A program made the position numbers and the translations under genes. A stretch of 5,645 nt of DNA from NCBI GenBank assembly GCA_021205005.1, contig JAJPYK010000009.1:1-5645 (forward strand), written 5' to 3'. This document shows, in pieces, positions 1-5,645 of this stretch. Below the pieces are notes generated by a model that saw only the letters and a program-made list of their open reading frames with translations, was not told the origin of the DNA and searched no databases. Each line of letters starts with the position of its first letter. The stretch's first letter is position 1. Source of the DNA: Paraprevotella sp. GTDB taxonomy: Bacteria; Bacteroidota; Bacteroidia; Bacteroidales; Bacteroidaceae.

Positions 1-43
1 ATAATTTAGTGAATAATCATATTCTTACTTGTATCTCTCTCTG

Positions 44-74
44 CAAATGTATGTAAATTAGCCGTTAAAACAAG
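44..74 (-). promoter_or_regulatory. Candidate leftward Bacteroidetes-type promoter for a divergent gene outside the window
   Basis: Read on the minus strand, bases 51-44 give TACATTTG, a full match to the Bacteroidetes -7 consensus TAnnTTTG. Nineteen bases further upstream on that strand, bases 74-71 read CTTG, which contains the TTG core of the -33 element. Both parts at normal spacing make this the best two-part promoter in the window. Transcription would start near base 38 and run off the left edge. Bases 1-38 hold no real coding start on that strand: the only ATG (20-18) meets a stop after four codons. The gene it serves is therefore not visible. The promoter call is inferred from motif match alone. 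Confidence 0.5.
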
Positions 75-113
75 CTTTTTCATTGAAAAAGTATTTCTTT
101 TTATAAAAAAGAA
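75..113. repeat. Two tandem AT-rich inverted repeats in the leader
   Basis: Bases 75-81 (CTTTTTC) and 85-91 (GAAAAAG) form a perfect 7-bp inverted repeat with a 3-base loop. Immediately after, bases 95-102 (TTCTTTTT) and 106-113 (AAAAAGAA) form a perfect 8-bp inverted repeat, also with a 3-base loop. Both stems are nearly all A-T, so the hairpins would be weak, and some of the symmetry could come from simple A/T runs. They lie between the leftward promoter and the rightward -7 element. They could be operator-like sites, a weak terminator remnant or chance; the sequence does not decide. Confidence 0.3.
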
Positions 114-156
114 TAACCTTGAGAGGTTTCTTTAAACTGAAATGGAATAAAATTCG

Positions 157-164
157 TATTTTTG
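157..164 (+). promoter_or_regulatory. Candidate -7 element for the rhomboid/EEP operon
   Basis: TATTTTTG matches the Bacteroidetes -7 consensus TAnnTTTG and lies 37 bases before the first ATG of the rhomboid gene, giving a leader of about 30 nucleotides. The -33 element is poor: the nearest T-rich candidate is TTTA at 131-134, with a spacer of 22 bases, longer than usual. The placement upstream of an otherwise promoterless two-gene unit supports the call. Confidence 0.5.
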
Positions 165-201
165 TGGCCATAATTTAGAATAAAGAAAAATAATTCGCGA
201 T

Positions 202-1122
202 ATGATGAATATGCCTCCCGTAACGAAGAATCTGATTATAATCAATCTGCTGTTCTTCCTGGCTAAATTGGTGGCGGTGCGCTATGGCATGGACTTGGAT
301 AACTTGTTGGGACTCAACTTCTTTTTAGCTCCTGACTTTAGATTATACCAGTTTTTTACTTATATGTTTATGCACGGCGGATTTGAACATATTCTCTTTA
401 ATATGTTTGCCGTGTGGATGTTCGGGCGGGTGATGGAATCCTATTGGGGAGGTCGTCGTTTCCTCCTTTATTATATGGTGTGCGGCGTGGGAGCCGGTTT
501 GGTGCAGGAGGGCGTACAGTATGTCTCTTATCTGTGGCAGGGCTTGTCGGCCTATGAGACCGTCAATATCGGGTATTCCGTGATGTCCATGAGCGAATAC
601 CTGAACAGTTGGACGACAGTGGGGGCTTCCGGTGCCGTATATGGTATCTTGTTGGCTTTCGGCATGTCGTTCCCGAACGAACGTCTGTTCATCTTTCCGC
701 TTCCGGTGCCGATCAAGGCTAAATTTTTTGTCATAGGTTATGCGGTGATCGAATTGCTGTCCGCATTGGGTAACTCGGGCGACGGCGTGGCTCATTTCGC
801 CCATTTGGGAGGCATGATCTTCGGCTTGTTGCTCATCCTGTATTGGAGGAAGAATAATGGAGGCGGATATTCCAATGACCGCGGGTCGGTTTCGGATAAA
901 TTCAAAAAGTGGTTTTCCGGGCGTCGGGATCGCTTTTCTTCTTATGAAAAACCTAAGATGAATGCGACGATGGGCGAACGGAAGGATGATTATGAATACA
1001 ATGCCCGGAAAAAGGCTGAGGCGGAAGATATAGATCGTATTCTGGAAAAAGTACGCAAGTCGGGATATAAAAGTTTGACGGAGGAGGAAAAGCGGAAACT
1101 ATTTGATGCCAGCCAGCGTTGA
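202..1122 (+). CDS. Rhomboid-family intramembrane serine protease with C-terminal charged domain
   Basis: This 306-residue protein is predicted to cleave transmembrane substrates within the inner membrane. The rhomboid signatures are all present. HxxxN is seen as H63 and N67 in the helix after the HGG loop. The catalytic serine is in GASG (S143), and the partner histidine is H201 in AHLGG, followed by a small-residue helix (GGMIFGLL). Hydrophobic helices lie at roughly 10-25, 50-75, 86-104, 141-156, 172-189 and 198-215, the six-helix bacterial core. A loop of about 30 residues (107-137) precedes the serine helix. After residue 215 comes a hydrophilic tail. Its end, about 276-305 (DIDRILEKVRKSGYKSLTEEE and onward), resembles the small C-terminal domain of Bacteroidetes rhomboids that I believe is catalogued as DUF6576; that name is from memory. 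The start is ambiguous among ATGs at 202, 205 and 211, and no strong ribosome-binding site helps choose. The EEP gene begins two bases after its stop. Substrates are unknown. Confidence 0.93.
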   Translation: MMNMPPVTKNLIIINLLFFLAKLVAVRYGMDLDNLLGLNFFLAPDFRLYQFFTYMFMHGGFEHILFNMFAVWMFGRVMESYWGGRRFLLYYMVCGVGAGLVQEGVQYVSYLWQGLSAYETVNIGYSVMSMSEYLNSWTTVGASGAVYGILLAFGMSFPNERLFIFPLPVPIKAKFFVIGYAVIELLSALGNSGDGVAHFAHLGGMIFGLLLILYWRKNNGGGYSNDRGSVSDKFKKWFSGRRDRFSSYEKPKMNATMGERKDDYEYNARKKAEAEDIDRILEKVRKSGYKSLTEEEKRKLFDASQR

Positions 1123-1124
1123 GG

Positions 1125-2213
1125 ATGAGCACGTTAAAGCGAATATTGATTCAGATGGCGATCGGAGCCAACCTGATGGCTGCCGTGTTGTTGTGGGCTT
1201 GCGGATTGAGTTCTATGCTGAATCCGGCGGGTCATCCTTATGCTGCTTTGTTCGGACTGGGTTTCCCTTTGCTGCTTTTGCTGAATCTGGCTTTTGTGCT
1301 CTTTTGGATTGTATTTTGCATTCGTTATGTATGGCTGCCTTTTGTCGGCATGCTGTTCTCCGTATTTTATATCTATGATTATTGTCCGTTGAACTGGCCC
1401 CGAAAGAAACCGGCAGATGCGCTCATGCTGATGACCTATAATACCGAGTTTCTCGGGAATGGCGTGACGGATGCCGAAGGTCATTTTCCTCTTTTGAACT
1501 ACATTGCCCATTCCGGAGCAGACATCATTTGTTTGCAGGAAGGAGTGGCGGCCAAGACGCCGACGGCAGAATATGCGGACAGTGTCATGAAAGCTGCCGG
1601 ATATCATATTCGGCGTTTGCACGACGGAAAGTCGGAACCTCAACTGATTTACAGCCGTCTGCCCATCGTGTCGGCACATAGGATCGCTTACGAGAGCCAG
1701 ACAAACGGCAGCATGGCAGCGGAGTTGTTGTATGAGGGAGATACGATACTTCTGGTCAACAACCATTTGGAGTCTTATAAACTGACGCCGACAGACAAAA
1801 TGAAATATAAAGAGATTATCAAAGATCCGGAAAACGGCCAGGTGGAAACAAACTCCAAAGATTTGGTACATAAAATGGCCGGAGCGAGCCGTTTGCGGGG
1901 ACCTCAAGTGGATTCCGTATTGAATTATATCGAAAAATCAGGAAGAAAGGCCGTGATTGCCTGCGGCGATTTCAACGATTCTCCTATTTCATATTCATGC
2001 CGGCGCATGTCTTCCCGTTTGACAAGTGCTTTCTGTCAGTCCGGAAACGGCCTCGGATTGTCTTATAATCAGAAAGGATTCTATTTCCGTATAGATCATA
2101 TTTTCATTTCGGACTATTGGCAGAGTTATGAGACCCATGTGGACAAAACCATCCTGTGGTCGGACCACTATCCGATGATTACATACTTGAAAAAACGCAA
2201 AAAAGGGAAGTAA
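1125..2213 (+). CDS. Membrane-anchored endonuclease/exonuclease/phosphatase (EEP) family hydrolase
   Basis: This 362-residue protein has three N-terminal membrane helices (about 5-29, 41-66 and 67-85) followed by a complete EEP catalytic domain (about 98-357). The metal-dependent active-site motifs appear in order: TYN (N106), LQE (E139), NNHLES (H214), GDFND (D282, N284), IDHIF (D324, H325) and SDHYP (D347, H348). None is missing, so an active phosphodiesterase or phosphatase is expected. The superfamily covers DNases, AP endonucleases, sphingomyelinases and inositol phosphatases, so the substrate cannot be named. The frame opens with a TTG at 1119, but I chose the ATG at 1125 because it gives a normal start and sits just after the rhomboid stop (TGA, two bases, ATG). 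That spacing implies translational coupling. No Shine-Dalgarno sits at proper distance; the GAGGAGG at 1081-1087 is too far upstream. With a positively charged N-terminus inside (K6, R7) and three helices, the catalytic domain would face the periplasm, although an RKK cluster just after helix 3 argues mildly against this. Confidence 0.9.
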   Translation: MSTLKRILIQMAIGANLMAAVLLWACGLSSMLNPAGHPYAALFGLGFPLLLLLNLAFVLFWIVFCIRYVWLPFVGMLFSVFYIYDYCPLNWPRKKPADALMLMTYNTEFLGNGVTDAEGHFPLLNYIAHSGADIICLQEGVAAKTPTAEYADSVMKAAGYHIRRLHDGKSEPQLIYSRLPIVSAHRIAYESQTNGSMAAELLYEGDTILLVNNHLESYKLTPTDKMKYKEIIKDPENGQVETNSKDLVHKMAGASRLRGPQVDSVLNYIEKSGRKAVIACGDFNDSPISYSCRRMSSRLTSAFCQSGNGLGLSYNQKGFYFRIDHIFISDYWQSYETHVDKTILWSDHYPMITYLKKRKKGK

Positions 2214-2260
2214 GGCACAAATAAACCCGTTAACCTGCGGTGTTAATATAAAAAAAACGT

Positions 2261-2268
2261 TATATTTG
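2261..2268 (+). promoter_or_regulatory. -7 element of the secDF promoter
   Basis: TATATTTG is a perfect match to the Bacteroidetes -7 consensus TAnnTTTG, placed in the 110-base gap between the EEP stop and the secDF start. Transcription from here would begin near 2275 and give a leader of about 50 nucleotides. No good TTG-type -33 element is seen at 19-21 bases upstream; a poor TGTT occurs at 2241-2244. An A-run (2250-2257) precedes the element. The bases before secDF (AATTAAAA) are A-rich with no Shine-Dalgarno, as is common in this phylum. Confidence 0.6.
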
Positions 2269-2323
2269 CGCCCTTGTAGCCCAATTAGCTATTCAATAAT
2301 GACATCGTAATAATAAATTAAAA

Positions 2324-5300
2324 ATGCAAAACAAAGGATTTGTTAAAGTTTTCGCTTTACTGCTTACCCTTGTGTGTGTGTTTTATCTATCTTTCTCATT
2401 TGTAACTCGTTATCAAATGAACAAAGTGGATGAAATCACTAAAATGCAGGGCGAAGAGGCGGGTACGCGCTACTTGGATTCCGTGACAAACAATCCGGTA
2501 TGGTTAGGTGCTTATTCTCTGAAAGAGTGTCGCGAAATGGAGATCAGTCTGGGCTTGGACCTGAAAGGTGGTATGAATGTAATCCTTGAGGTGTCTGTTC
2601 CGGATGTGGTGAAAGCTTTGGCCGACCATACGGAGGATCCGGCTTTCAACAAGGCCGTGGCGCAGGCTGCCGAGGGGGCGAAGAACAGCCAAAGTGATTT
2701 CATCACCTTATTTATAAAGGACTATAAGGCACTGGCTCCTCAGAGCAATTTGGCGGAATTGTTTGCCACGCAACAGCTCAAGGGCAAGGTGACGACACAA
2801 ACTTCGGATGCAGAGGTAGAGAAAGTATTGCGCGAAGAGGTCAAGTCGGCCATCGGCAACTCTTATAATGTGCTCCGTACGCGTATCGACCGTTTCGGCG
2901 TGGTGCAGCCCAATATCCAGACCCTGGAAGGGCAGATGGGGCGCATCATGGTGGAAATGCCGGGAGTGAAAGAGCCGGAACGTGTGCGCAAGTTGTTGCA
3001 GGGCAGTGCTAATCTGGAGTTTTGGGAAACTTATAATACGGAAGAAATCGTACCGTTCTTAGCTACCTTGGATTCTCGTTTGGCAGCGGACAGTGCCGCA
3101 ACTCCGTCAGATACGACGAATACGAAGGCCGATACGACAGCTGTTGCGGCTACGGCGGCAGCTACCGACGTGAAGCCGGCAGATTCTTCCCGTACGGCCG
3201 GCAATGATTTGGCCGCCGCCTTAAAGGGAGGAAGTAACGTGAAACAGGCTGAGAAGACCAACAATGCGATTGATGAGAAAACGAAAAAAGAGCATCCGTT
3301 GGCTTCGGTTCTGCAATTGGCGCAAGGTCCGATGGGATGTGTGGTAGGTTATGCCAACTGGCGTGATACGGCTACGGTCAACCGCTATATCCAGTCTGCC
3401 GTGGCCAAAGAGGTATTGCCCAGCGACCTGAAACTGTATTGGGGCGTGAAACCCGTCGGTTCGGGGAATGCCCGCGACGTGTTCGAGCTCTATGCCATCA
3501 AGGTGACGGAGCGTAGCGGACGCGCTCCTTTGGACGGCGATGTCGTGACGGAAGCTAAGAATGAATATGAGCAGAACGGACGTCCCTGCGTGAGCATGAC
3601 CATGAACTCCGACGGCGCACGTCGGTGGGCCGCTTTGACCAAGAAGAACGTGAAGCGTGCCATTGCCATTGTGCTCGACGGATATGTATATAGCGCTCCT
3701 ACGGTACAGAACGATATCACCGGCGGTGTTTCTTCCATTACCGGACGTTTTACGATCGAAGATACGCGCGACTTGGCCAATGTGTTGAATACCGGTAAAA
3801 TGCCGGCTCCGGCCCATATCGTTTCCGAGCAGTTTGTCGGTCCTACGTTGGGACAAGAGTCCATCAACCAGGGTATCACTTCGTTTATCATCGCATTTGT
3901 GCTGTTGATGATTTACATGTGCGGCATGTATGGTCTGATACCGGGTATGGTGGCCAACGGCGCCTTGATCCTGAACTTCGTCTTTACGTTAGGCGTGCTG
4001 ACGTCATTCCAGGCTGCGCTTACCATGTCGGGAATCGCTGGTATGGTACTCTCGCTGGGTATGGCCGTGGATGCCAATGTGTTGATCTATGAGCGTACCA
4101 AGGAAGAACTGCGTGCGGGAAAGAATGTGCGTGCGGCCTTGGCCGACGGTTATTCCAACGCCTTCTCCGCAATTTTCGACTCCAATTTAACGTCTATCAT
4201 CACGGGTATCATCCTTTATAATTTCGGTACAGGTCCGATCCGCGGCTTTGCCACGACCTTGATCATCGGTATCTTGGTATCGTTCTTCACAGCCGTCTAC
4301 CTGACCCGTATCGTATACGAACATTTCCTGAACAAGGACAAATGGATGGGCCTGACGTTTACGACAGCCCTCTCTCGCAAGTTCCTGACCAGCACGAGCT
4401 ATAAGTTCATGAGCGCATATAAGAAATCGTTCTGCGTATTCGGTGTCCTGCTGGTAGTCGGTATAGGCTCCTTCTTCATACGCGGTCTGAGCAAGGGTAT
4501 CGACTTCACGGGAGGTCGTAACTTTGTCGTCATGTTCGAGAAACAAGTGGAACCGGAGACGGTGCGCGCTTTGTTGCAGAACAAGTTCGGAGATGCCAAT
4601 ATTCAGGTGATCGCCTTGGGTACGGACCACAAGACGGTACGTATTTCCACGAACTATCGTATCAACGAAGACGGTACGGATGTGGACTCTGAAATCGAGG
4701 CTACGCTGTTTGATGTGCTCAAGAAAGGCGACCTGCTGTCACAGAATCTGGATCTGAAGACCTTTATCAATCGTGACGAGCGTGCGGGAGGTTCCATCAT
4801 CAGTTCCGAGAAGGTCGGACCGTCCGTAGCCGAGGATATTACATACGGGGCTATCGTTTCGGTGGTTTTGGCCTTGATCGCCATCTTCTTGTATATATTG
4901 TTGCGTTTCCGCAACGTGGCATTCTCGGTGGGTGCTGTGGTGGCACTGACTGTGGACACGGTACTTATCATCGGTGCCTACTCTCTTTTCTGGGGCCGTG
5001 TGCCGTTCTCCTTGGAAATCGACCAGACCTTTATCGGTGCCATTCTGACCGCCATCGGTTACTCTATCAACGACAAGGTGGTGGTATTCGACCGTATTCG
5101 CGAGTTCCTGCGTCTCTATCCTGGACGTGACCGCCAGCGTCTGTTCAATGACTCCTTGAATACGACCCTGACGCGAACCATCAACACCTCACTGACTACA
5201 TTGGTCGTGTTGCTCTGTATCTTCTTCCTGGGCGGAGAACGTATTCGGAGCTTTGCTTTCGCCATGATTCTGGGTGTGGTTATCGGTACATGTTCTTCCA

Positions 5301-5389
5301 TCTTCATGGCTGCTCCTGTGGCTTATCTGACGATGGGACACAGCATCAAGAAGAATGCCGAGATAGAACCGGAGACCAAAATAGGCTAA
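2324..5389 (+). CDS. secDF: SecDF: fused SecD-SecF protein translocase subunit
   Basis: This 1021-residue inner-membrane protein assists SecYEG by pulling exported proteins out on the periplasmic side, driven by the proton gradient. The SecD half has helix 1 (about 8-27), then the large periplasmic P1 head (about 30-510) with LGLDLKGG (76-83), RTRIDRFGV (185-193) and the base region with DGDVVTEA (404-411). A five-helix cluster follows (about 516-665) with GMAVDANVLIYER (579-591), where D583 matches the conserved membrane aspartate used in proton transport. The SecF half starts with a helix at about 702-720, then GIDFTGG (725-731), the P4 head, VGPSVAEDI (831-839) and a five-helix cluster (842-1000) with IGYSINDKVVVFDRIRE (911-927; D917 is the second conserved aspartate). 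All twelve helices are accounted for. An Ala/Thr/Asp-rich segment at about 250-325 interrupts the SecD head after LEFWETYN. The only plausible start is the ATG at 2324. No yajC is in the window. The gene has its own promoter and terminator. Confidence 0.97.
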   Translation: MQNKGFVKVFALLLTLVCVFYLSFSFVTRYQMNKVDEITKMQGEEAGTRYLDSVTNNPVWLGAYSLKECREMEISLGLDLKGGMNVILEVSVPDVVKALADHTEDPAFNKAVAQAAEGAKNSQSDFITLFIKDYKALAPQSNLAELFATQQLKGKVTTQTSDAEVEKVLREEVKSAIGNSYNVLRTRIDRFGVVQPNIQTLEGQMGRIMVEMPGVKEPERVRKLLQGSANLEFWETYNTEEIVPFLATLDSRLAADSAATPSDTTNTKADTTAVAATAAATDVKPADSSRTAGNDLAAALKGGSNVKQAEKTNNAIDEKTKKEHPLASVLQLAQGPMGCVVGYANWRDTATVNRYIQSAVAKEVLPSDLKLYWGVKPVGSGNARDVFELYAIKVTERSGRAPLDGDVVTEAKNEYEQNGRPCVSMTMNSDGARRWAALTKKNVKRAIAIVLDGYVYSAPTVQNDITGGVSSITGRFTIEDTRDLANVLNTGKMPAPAHIVSEQFVGPTLGQESINQGITSFIIAFVLLMIYMCGMYGLIPGMVANGALILNFVFTLGVLTSFQAALTMSGIAGMVLSLGMAVDANVLIYERTKEELRAGKNVRAALADGYSNAFSAIFDSNLTSIITGIILYNFGTGPIRGFATTLIIGILVSFFTAVYLTRIVYEHFLNKDKWMGLTFTTALSRKFLTSTSYKFMSAYKKSFCVFGVLLVVGIGSFFIRGLSKGIDFTGGRNFVVMFEKQVEPETVRALLQNKFGDANIQVIALGTDHKTVRISTNYRINEDGTDVDSEIEATLFDVLKKGDLLSQNLDLKTFINRDERAGGSIISSEKVGPSVAEDITYGAIVSVVLALIAIFLYILLRFRNVAFSVGAVVALTVDTVLIIGAYSLFWGRVPFSLEIDQTFIGAILTAIGYSINDKVVVFDRIREFLRLYPGRDRQRLFNDSLNTTLTRTINTSLTTLVVLLCIFFLGGERIRSFAFAMILGVVIGTCSSIFMAAPVAYLTMGHSIKKNAEIEPETKIG

Positions 5390-5408
5390 TATCGTTCGAT
5401 TATATTCG

Positions 5409-5447
5409 GGGCCGGTCTGTACGTCGATGTGCAGGCCGGCCCTTTTT
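5409..5447 (+). terminator. Strong intrinsic terminator after secDF
   Basis: Bases 5409-5422 (GGGCCGGTCTGTAC) pair with 5429-5442 (GTGCAGGCCGGCCC) along a continuous 14-bp stem. Only two pairs are G-U wobbles, and the base of the stem is seven G-C pairs. The loop is six bases (5423-5428), and five T residues (5443-5447) follow directly. The stem begins 20 bases after the secDF stop. This is a textbook rho-independent terminator on the plus strand and marks the end of the secDF transcript. Confidence 0.92.
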
Positions 5448-5509
5448 GTTGCGTAAAGACGGGATACGCCGGAAAGGAAGGTGCCGTGCCCTTGCCGCAG
5501 GTCCGCATT

Positions 5510-5575
5510 TTTTTCTGCGCCGAATGATTTTTCAATCTGCGGAGAAAAATTTCTCAATCTGCGGAGATTGATTCG
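5510..5575. repeat. Three-unit 22-bp tandem repeat with internal palindromes
   Basis: The hexamer TCTGCG recurs at 5514, 5536 and 5558, exactly 22 bases apart each time. Aligning the 22-base units 5510-5531, 5532-5553 and 5554-5575, units 2 and 3 agree at 17 of 22 positions, including the first 14 in a row (TCAATCTGCGGAGA). Unit 1 agrees with each of the others at 14 of 22. Unit 3 starts with a perfect hairpin, TCAATCT-GCGG-AGATTGA (5554-5571). Around unit 2, ATTTTTC (5527-5533) pairs with GAAAAAT (5544-5550), and GAGAAA (5542-5547) pairs with TTTCTC (5550-5555). The array is non-coding and sits about 60 bases past the secDF terminator. Its function is not known to me. Confidence 0.65.
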
Positions 5576-5636
5576 GGCTTGTGAAGAAGGCCGTTTCCGG
5601 TACTTGCGGAATGGAAGAAGAGACGAAGGGAGATAA

Positions 5637-5645
5637 ATGATTGAG
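5637..5645 (+). CDS. Possible start of the next gene, cut by the window edge
   Basis: The window ends in ATG ATT GAG, preceded by a purine-rich GGGAG (5628-5632), a plausible if closely spaced ribosome-binding site. Only three codons (M-I-E) are visible, so nothing can be said of the product. The ATG overlaps the TGA stop of a tiny open frame beginning at 5611 (nine codons, glutamate- and lysine-rich), which I take to be chance. No TAnnTTTG element is seen between the secDF terminator and this point, which weakens the call. Confidence 0.25.

Noticed and set aside
343..804. Long minus-strand open frame opposite the rhomboid gene.
   Set aside because: It is antisense to a gene with clear catalytic motifs, has a His-rich and irregular composition, and shows no domain or promoter. 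It is a shadow of the plus-strand coding pattern.
1119..1124. TTG at 1119 as the start of the EEP gene, overlapping the rhomboid stop.
   Set aside because: An ATG lies two codons later at 1125. The extra two residues add nothing recognisable, and TTG starts are uncommon.
1134..1907. 257-codon minus-strand open frame opposite the EEP gene.
   Set aside because: The plus-strand frame has all EEP motifs. The antisense product looks like a random translation rich in H, R and Q.
2271..2300. tRNA-like 5' half in the secDF leader (GTAGCCCAATTAGCTA, resembling an acceptor end plus D-arm).
   Set aside because: Only a 4-bp stem (2277-2280 with 2288-2291) is present. There is no anticodon arm, no T-arm with GTTCGA-like loop and no matching 3' acceptor strand before the secDF start.
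3221..3856. 211-codon minus-strand open frame opposite secDF.
   Set aside because: It is fully antisense to conserved SecD sequence and has no recognisable family features.
5189..5557. Minus-strand open frame covering the secDF end, terminator and repeat.
   Set aside because: It reads through a strong terminator hairpin and the tandem repeat, and most of it is antisense to secDF. No conserved protein pattern is visible.
5290..5571. Plus-strand open frame running from inside secDF across the terminator.
   Set aside because: It overlaps secDF in another frame and crosses the intrinsic terminator. The composition is Cys/Arg-rich with no domain.
5510..5575. CRISPR array.
   Set aside because: The units are directly adjacent with no unique spacers between conserved repeats, there are only three units, and no cas genes are visible.
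5611..5640. Nine-codon open frame (start 5611, stop overlapping the ATG at 5637) as a leader peptide.
   Set aside because: It is too short and has neither a ribosome-binding site nor a promoter. Its Glu/Lys-rich product has no attenuation-type codon run.

Overview
The window looks like chromosomal DNA from a member of the Bacteroidales (Bacteroides/Parabacteroides-like). The evidence is as follows. There are Bacteroidetes-type -7 promoter elements (TAnnTTTG) in the leaders. Shine-Dalgarno sequences ahead of the genes are weak or absent. SecD and SecF are fused in one reading frame. The rhomboid protease carries a short charged C-terminal domain that I associate with Bacteroidetes rhomboids. 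The genus cannot be fixed from the sequence alone.

Layout. Bases 1-201 form a non-coding AT-rich leader. It holds a likely leftward promoter for a gene outside the window, two small AT-rich hairpins, and a -7 element for the rightward genes. Bases 202-1122 encode a rhomboid-family intramembrane serine protease. Its stop is followed two bases later by the ATG of a membrane-anchored endonuclease/exonuclease/phosphatase (EEP) family protein (1125-2213), so the two are almost certainly one transcription unit. A 110-base gap (2214-2323) contains a perfect TATATTTG -7 element. Then comes a complete secDF gene (2324-5389) encoding the 12-helix accessory subunit of the Sec translocon, followed at once by a strong intrinsic terminator (5409-5447). 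The last ~200 bases hold no convincing gene. They do contain a three-unit 22-bp tandem repeat (5510-5575) and, at the very edge, a possible start codon for the next gene.

How the genes relate. All three proteins are inner-membrane proteins: a membrane protease, a membrane-tethered phosphodiesterase-like hydrolase, and part of the protein export machinery. The sequence does not show that they share a pathway. secDF has its own promoter and terminator and is best read as a separate housekeeping unit, although no clear terminator separates it from the EEP gene, so read-through is possible.

On novelty: this is mostly ordinary conserved gene content, and I do not see a new defence, mobile or biosynthetic system. 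The points worth a second look are the 22-bp tandem repeat downstream of secDF, the predicted periplasmic placement of the EEP domain, the low-complexity insert in the SecD head, and the divergent promoter arrangement at the left edge.
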